A stretch of 64,000 nucleotides of DNA, from NCBI GenBank assembly GCA_016801885.1, contig CM028899.1, positions 22,903,501-22,967,500 on the forward strand, read 5' to 3'. Below the pieces are notes generated by a model. It worked only from the letters and a program-made list of their open reading frames with translations. It was not told where the DNA came from and ran no database searches. The stretch's first letter is position 1. Every line of letters begins with the position of its first letter. Shown here in pieces: positions 58,431-64,000 of this stretch. The stretch is from Toxotes chatareus. Its lineage: Eukaryota; Chordata; Actinopteri; Toxotidae. A program made the position numbers and the translations under genes.

Positions 58431-59095
58431 GCGTGGGCCTAAGCACAGCAAGGGCAAACCTGTCACGTGGCATCAGAGAAGCAAAGAGGCAGTATTCCAG
58501 GAAGATCACGCAGCGCTTCAATGACAGCAGAGACACCCAGAGTCTGTGGCAGGGGATACAGTCCATCACGGACTACAAGCCTACACCGCAGACCACAGAC
58601 AGCTCCACCTCTCTGCCGAATGAGCTGAACGAATTCTTCGCTCACTTTGAGGCACACAACAGCACCCCTGCACAGAAGACACCACCCCCTCCTGGCGACC
58701 AGGTGTTAACTCTATCCCCGGTCAGCGTGAGGAGATCCCTCAGTAGGGTCAATGCATGCAAAGCCCCAGGTCCTGACAACATCCCTGGTCGAGTATTAAG
58801 AGACTGTGCTGCAGAACTCACAGATGTCTTCACAGACATCTTTAACACATCACTGAGCCAGGCTGTTGTCCCCACGTGCCTCAAAGCCTTCACCATCATT
58901 CCTGTGCCGAAGAAACCGTCTCCCTCCTGCTTCAATGACTATCGTCCTGTTGCACTCACCCCCATTCTAATGAAGTGCTTCGAACGGTTAGTCATGCATC
59001 ACATCAAGTCATCTCTCCCCCCCACCCTGGACCCTTTTCATACATTTTTTCGTACATATGGTTTTGACAATAAAGTTGACTTTGACTTTGAAAGA
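58431..59095 (+). pseudogene. L2-like LINE, 3' part with internal deletion and tail
   Basis: Resumes the LINE broken at 52228: LSTARANLSRGIREAKRQYS, ACKAPGPDNIPGRVLRDC, IIPVPKKPSPSCFNDYRPVA, LTPILMKCFERLVMHHIKSS and LPPTLDPF. It then jumps straight to a 3' UTR end (GGTTTTGACAATAAAGTTG and a TGACTT tandem tail). Most of the RT, including its catalytic block, and the C-terminus are missing. The segment normally between endonuclease and this part is also missing, replaced by the gypsy sequence. Confidence 0.85.
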
Positions 59096-62000
59096 TCTTC
59101 ACACTGGTAACATGCATTCTGGTGATGCTCCCAGCTCCCTGTCCCACTGTCCGATTGTCAAAGCTGCTCTGGTTGAACTGTCACACATGCTCTACACATA
59201 ATGAGATGAACGCCTAACTGGATTTTATTAGATTAATTCAACTGCAACATTTTAGTTTATTTTACAAACTGATTGAAACAAAATGTGGATAAAAGCGAAC
59301 ATCCTGTACCAAACAGTTCAGGACATATGCATGTACCATTGCACCCTTAACAGACTGATACACCCTGCATATTTATCTGCTGGTCCATCTATCTATCCAA
59401 CCTGTCTCAACAACAGCCTACCAGACTGACATGAAATGCGCCACAGTTGTTTGCGGGCCCCTTGGAATCACTCAAGAATTTTCATGACCCTTCAATCTTG
59501 AGGTCAAATTTTATTTCAGAATTTATTCCTGACCAACAACTCAATCCATTAGATACCTCCATAACTTACATGCTTAGAATTTGCAGCTCAGACGTCTTAG
59601 CAGGGCTCTTAATTCGAATAATGAAATATTCAAATAACAAAATCTGTTCTGTTAAACTAATCCATGTGGATTAACCTGATAAAAGAAGAGACGAACAACT
59701 GTCTATACCTCAACGCTGATGACTGCAGGAAAGACCTGCTCCCTTCAGAAACGAGCAAACAAGAAGAAAACATACACCAAATGTACAACAAAGGAATAGG
59801 AAGAAAAAAGATGAGAACAGGAGGAGGGGGAGGCCTATTTATCAGTCTAATTATGAGAGACAGATCAGAGGCCCCAGTGCATAGTGGGATGGTCTGAGTC
59901 AGGGAAAAGACTCTGGCCCATTGCACTGAATATTAATAGAAAAAGGAGAGAAGGGGGGAAGCATTTTATTAGCTAGACTAATGGTAGATGTGAGTAAACC
60001 TCTTTTCCAATATGTGGGTTGCTCTGACCTCTCTCATCTCTGTGGCCTCTTTTGAATAGAACAGCTCTCAGATAAGCTGGACCACTGCAGGGCGACCTTC
60101 TCAGATTTCAATATCAGACACCAGATTTTAACCCACTGTGCATCATGGAGCAGAATGTGTGGAGCTGGGCCCAGTTTGAATAATGATTCCTGTGGTTTAA
60201 CACTCAAGATTTTCACAATCCTTTGATTTGCTGTGAAACAACCACATGTGACATCTTCAGTTCTGTTTGCATGAAGCTGCTCTCAAACTCAAATTCAGTG
60301 CATCTTTTTGAAATACAAAAATTAAAAACTACCTTGTGCCCAAATTAATTAATTAATTAAAATTAATAATGATAATTCTTCATTTAAATAAGACCAATTT
60401 TCCTTTTTATTGTTAGAAAATGAATTATTACTTTTAAAATAAGATCATGGTAGAATTTACTGAATTCAGAGCTCAATTTAAACTAAAGAAAATCTTTCTT
60501 TATACCTTCAAAATCCAGTTTATTATACACCTACCCAAAACCAATGCAGGCCTATGATGAATCCTACATTTGTGAAGATTACAATATTGACTTTTGACTG
60601 TTCAGCTGTTTCTGATTCAATTTTATGCTCATTTTGGAGATTTAGCCACAGCATACATACTTGCTCTTGGGTCAGGCTCTGGGTCTCTGTAAAGCGCTTT
60701 GAGACAGTTTTGATTGTGGAAGGCGCTTTATAAATAAAATTGAATTGAATTGAATTGAATTAAAAATTAATAATCTGGTTCAATCTTCAGCACAGTTGTA
60801 TCATAGAAATTCAATGAGAGGGAAAGGGAAATAATTTAGTGGTGATGAAAATGTATTCAGATTTATCCTATCGATGCTTCATTCACCTCAAAAATCATGA
60901 CACACTGCTCTTCCACTACATGAGCTGCTTTTAAAAGAATAAAGTATCGGTATCAGGATACTGGCCCTGTATTTACTTTGGTATTGGATCGATTCCAGAT
61001 TTTGCAGTACTGCACCCCCCTAGTTCACACCCTTGCACTACTGTGAAGTAGTGATGGGAATTCCGACTCTTTTAAGAGTTTCGTTTGTGGCCAACACATC
61101 ACTGATCATTAAATATTAAAGGACTCAGAACAGGATTTGGGTCAAAAAATAAATTAAAAAAAAACATTAGTAGTTATAGTGATTAATCCCCGTAACACTC
61201 TTTTACTTCCACAATTTGGGGTTTGACTTGCTTGCTGTCTTACAGAGTTTGATGGAGAGTTTGATCTGTGTGCTGTGCTGTGTTGTGTTGGCATAAGGGC
61301 TAGAGGTGTGCGTAGTCAGTGCGTCTCAACCAAAAGAGGAAATGAACCTCCCAGTAACTCTAAAGTTGTTGTATTTATATGTTGTGTGTTCTTAACTGTC
61401 CTGCTAGCCCCTGTTAAGCCTAAAGTTGGAAAATATTTGACTTAGCTCTTCTTACAGTCTTGGTTTGGACTCCTCTTTGCTGAAATATGAGGTGCTGACA
61501 TATTTTCTCTCCTGTATCATTCTCTGGCTGCCTGTTTCTTCACCAGATGACTCTTTTTTGCTTTATTTACACAACATTAATTCATCATACTTGATGAAAC
61601 AAGGTTGGGTAAAGAAAACTAATAAAAAGCTGGGGTTTCATCCCAACAGACGCTGGAACCCATTCATCTATCCATTTCTGCAGCCCCCTGTGACTCTAAT
61701 CACCTGCACCTGCTGCACCACAGGCAGTTCAGCAAGCCTTAGCTACTTATTTTACCTTTGTTACTAAGCTAACACTTTGCGCTGACAGACAATCTTGGGG
61801 ACAATGAGAGAAAAAGAGCGATAGTTGCATGTGACAGAGTGCAGGTCTGTACAAGCTCATGGGGGGAAAATGAAGCAGAGAATGGGAGAAAGACACCTAT
61901 TTTTCTCTGATACTTTCTCCAAGACCGTCCTCAGTTATTTACTACAGGCCGCATGTGGCAGCTGTGGAAGAGAAGTAGCAGACTAAATTGGGGACTGAGC

Positions 62001-64000
62001 TCATAGTTCCCCTCCAGTGACTTCTTTAGGTGACGAACCCCCAGGGAAGAAGAAGTCTTAGTTATTCCGAGTGTGTGTGTGTACGGAGGGAAGCAGCAGG
62101 CTGGTTCAGGGGCAGATGGACAGCACTGTAGAGAGAGTACAGCTAAGGTGTGTGTGTGTGTGATGGAATGATAACTTCCATTTGTATTCCATGATGCTGT
62201 CATAGACTCATATCAAGGGACAAATGTACATGGACAAAAGAAATCATCCACCCGATTATACCTACACACACACAGAGTTTCAGGCCATGAGCCAGTATTT
62301 CAAGAGGCTGTATTCCCTGCAGGGCTAAAAGCAACATTATGATGTATACTTCCTCCTCCTCACCCAGCAGGCTGAGGAAAGAACAGATCCTTCTGAGGCA
62401 AAGTGTTAAACACCTTTTCATCCTCTCACACATCATCCCATATCCCCCACAAACTTTTGCCCCAGTTCAACAATCTATCAGCTCTCTAATAGTTGGTGGA
62501 AGGCGTGTGTGTCACCCCATTGGCTGTCCCTCATGATTCAACTGTAAGCTCCTCCCAGTCCTCCCCCACCCCCGTACCCATCTCACAGGGGGCATCGCAA
62601 GTGAATCTGTCATGGATATGCTGCAGTGAGGCTGAAGAGCACCGTCCAAAATCTGAGAATGTACATAATTCAGCACTTTTGTAGTGGGATTTCTTAATCT
62701 TGTCATGGTGGTGATTCAGTCCCAAAGCCTTGAAATCTCCCCAGTGCTTTTATTAAAACTTTCTGTCATAACGAAGTGCTTCAGCAGAAAGCAAGATAAC
62801 CATGCTTGTATATCACATACACAAGCTGTTACTTGAATACATGTCGCTTAATGAAATGTCAGTTTTCAGCCACAGGACCACAATGCACTGCAGGAAAATG
62901 TGGAGCAATCATCCTAATTCAAATTGTCAGATTCAGCACTATTCCTTAAACTTCCCACTTACAACAAAATTAATCTGGCTCGTATTAACCAAGCTTTTCA
63001 GAGTAGGAAATCAGTCCTGACAGACAAATTCTCTGAGTGACGCATTTTCGGTCCCACTTTTCGGATTAAACACATTCTATTGAATTACAGGGAAGCGAGG
63101 TTTGTACACCACGCTTGGGGGATGATATAAATAATACATAAAATGAAATAAAAAATATCTTGTCATCAGGAATTTTAAATAAAAGTGCACTATTGTCCAG
63201 CTGTGTCTGACTACACCTGTTGATAACATTACGTGTCTCAGGATTGATCAGGACGTGTGCAGGGTGATACTAGTCATTTGTTTGTGACCTCTGATACGAC
63301 CCATTTCTTAAATTATCACTCATACTGGCATCAGGAGAGCTGCTGCAGATAAATTCTCAGAAATCACTGTTGAAAAATATCTAATTGTGGTACTAATAGT
63401 GCTATGGTGAAGATTAAGTTATGTTTAGGGACAAAAACAACTTGGTAAAGTGTAAAGGAAACATCATAGCTTGGGTTGAAATAAGTACTTCATCAGGGTT
63501 TTTTGTTGTCATGGTTACAGTAATAAACACACTAAACTGGGGTGGTTGTGGAACAATTGCAGTCATGGTTAAAAGAAACAATGCTGACTGTCAGTTTGAA
63601 ATGTAATGAATGCAGACTGAATGTAGACATGCCCTTTTGGGGCATTTGCTGAAGTGACTGATGTCTCACAGAGCTGCTAGACACCATTTCACAATAAAAC
63701 ACAACTGTAGGGTCATAATGACAATCTATGAGGTCATATTTATTTTGTGTGGATTTGGTGGCAGATTTGGTGTCAGATCGGCTATTCTCTGTGACTTTGT
63801 GAGGTAGGTGTCTCCTTTATGTCACCCACAAAAACAAGATTTTGGACTAGAAGGGATGTAGAGGCAGCGATCTCCACATAAAGTCTTTCCTTTCCTCCCT
63901 TCAAGTGTAAAAGAAGATTGCATTCAGGCAGTGATGTGCACACATTCAATGAAAGGACAGATGTTCAGTGTTGACAATGACATGAGCAAAAAAAAGATTT
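59096..64000. other. Intergenic; only one recognised repeat
   Basis: Apart from the retroposon tail at 60650-60765 I recognise nothing: the short open frames (for example 61465-61767) have no domain or conserved motif, and the sequence is AT-rich. Confidence 0.5.
60650..60765 (+). repeat. Retroposon tail, (AATTG)n family
   Basis: GTCAGGCTCTGGGTC, TCTGTAAAGCGCTTTGAGAC, TTGTGGAAGGCGCTTTATAA, ATAAAATTGAATTG and further GAATT units form the 3' end of the family seen in reverse orientation at about 19372-19480. Confidence 0.75.

Noticed and set aside
58062..58442. Plus-strand frame of 126 codons and the first part of the 58214-59110 frame
   Set aside because: Antisense to the gypsy protease and gag; only the part after about 58431 is real LINE sequence.
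61465..61767. 100-codon plus-strand frame
   Set aside because: AT-rich, low-complexity translation without motif, start context or splice partners.
1..64000. CRISPR arrays, phage genes, bacterial operons, defence systems
   Set aside because: The window is eukaryotic with introns; the tandem repeats have no repeat-spacer structure.

Overview
This window is vertebrate, almost certainly teleost fish, nuclear DNA. The genes are split by GT-AG introns. Long dinucleotide microsatellites, a eukaryotic tRNA without encoded CCA, and degraded L2/CR1-type and Rex1-like LINEs, hAT elements and a chromodomain Ty3/gypsy element fill the rest. There is no operon, phage, CRISPR or other prokaryotic signature.

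Region 1 (1-27.6 kb) is the genic part. ccdc85c lies on the minus strand, with coding exons at 16144-15457, 3683-3604, 2054-1962 and 725-627. Its last coding exon was not found and is presumably beyond the left edge. hhipl1 lies on the plus strand and is complete: nine coding exons from 18110 to 26940 whose lengths add to 2421 nt (806 codons plus stop) with every splice phase compatible. The two genes are divergent, with start codons about 2 kb apart, as I recall for human CCDC85C-HHIPL1 on 14q32. Ccdc85c is a coiled-coil protein of cell junctions. Hhipl1 is a secreted HHIP-like protein with an N-terminal cysteine-rich domain, a glucose/sorbosone-dehydrogenase-like propeller and a C-terminal SRCR domain.

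Region 2 (27.6-42.1 kb) begins with a tRNA-Thr(TGT) at 27783-27855. A direct tandem duplication of about 6.2 kb follows (29213-35423 and 35424-41629). Each unit carries LINE tails, a palindromic hAT MITE with an 8-bp target-site duplication, a long TA/TG/CA/TA palindrome and an L2-like reverse transcriptase fragment. Only the second unit continues into the LINE 3' UTR and its tail.

Region 3 (42.1-59.1 kb) is a retroelement graveyard: LTR-like fragments, a CR1/L2-group LINE (ORF1 esterase-like region, endonuclease, partial RT), and a three-level nest. In the nest, a plus-strand L2-like LINE (51.2-59.1 kb) is split by a minus-strand chromodomain Ty3/gypsy segment without visible LTRs, which is itself split by a minus-strand Rex1-like LINE flanked by a 9-bp direct repeat.

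Region 4 (59.1-64 kb) is intergenic with one short interspersed repeat. I see no convincing undescribed gene system. The most useful leads are the tandem duplication (real or assembly artefact), the UG-repeat splice acceptor in ccdc85c, the LTR-less gypsy chimera and one orphan candidate exon near 47.6 kb.
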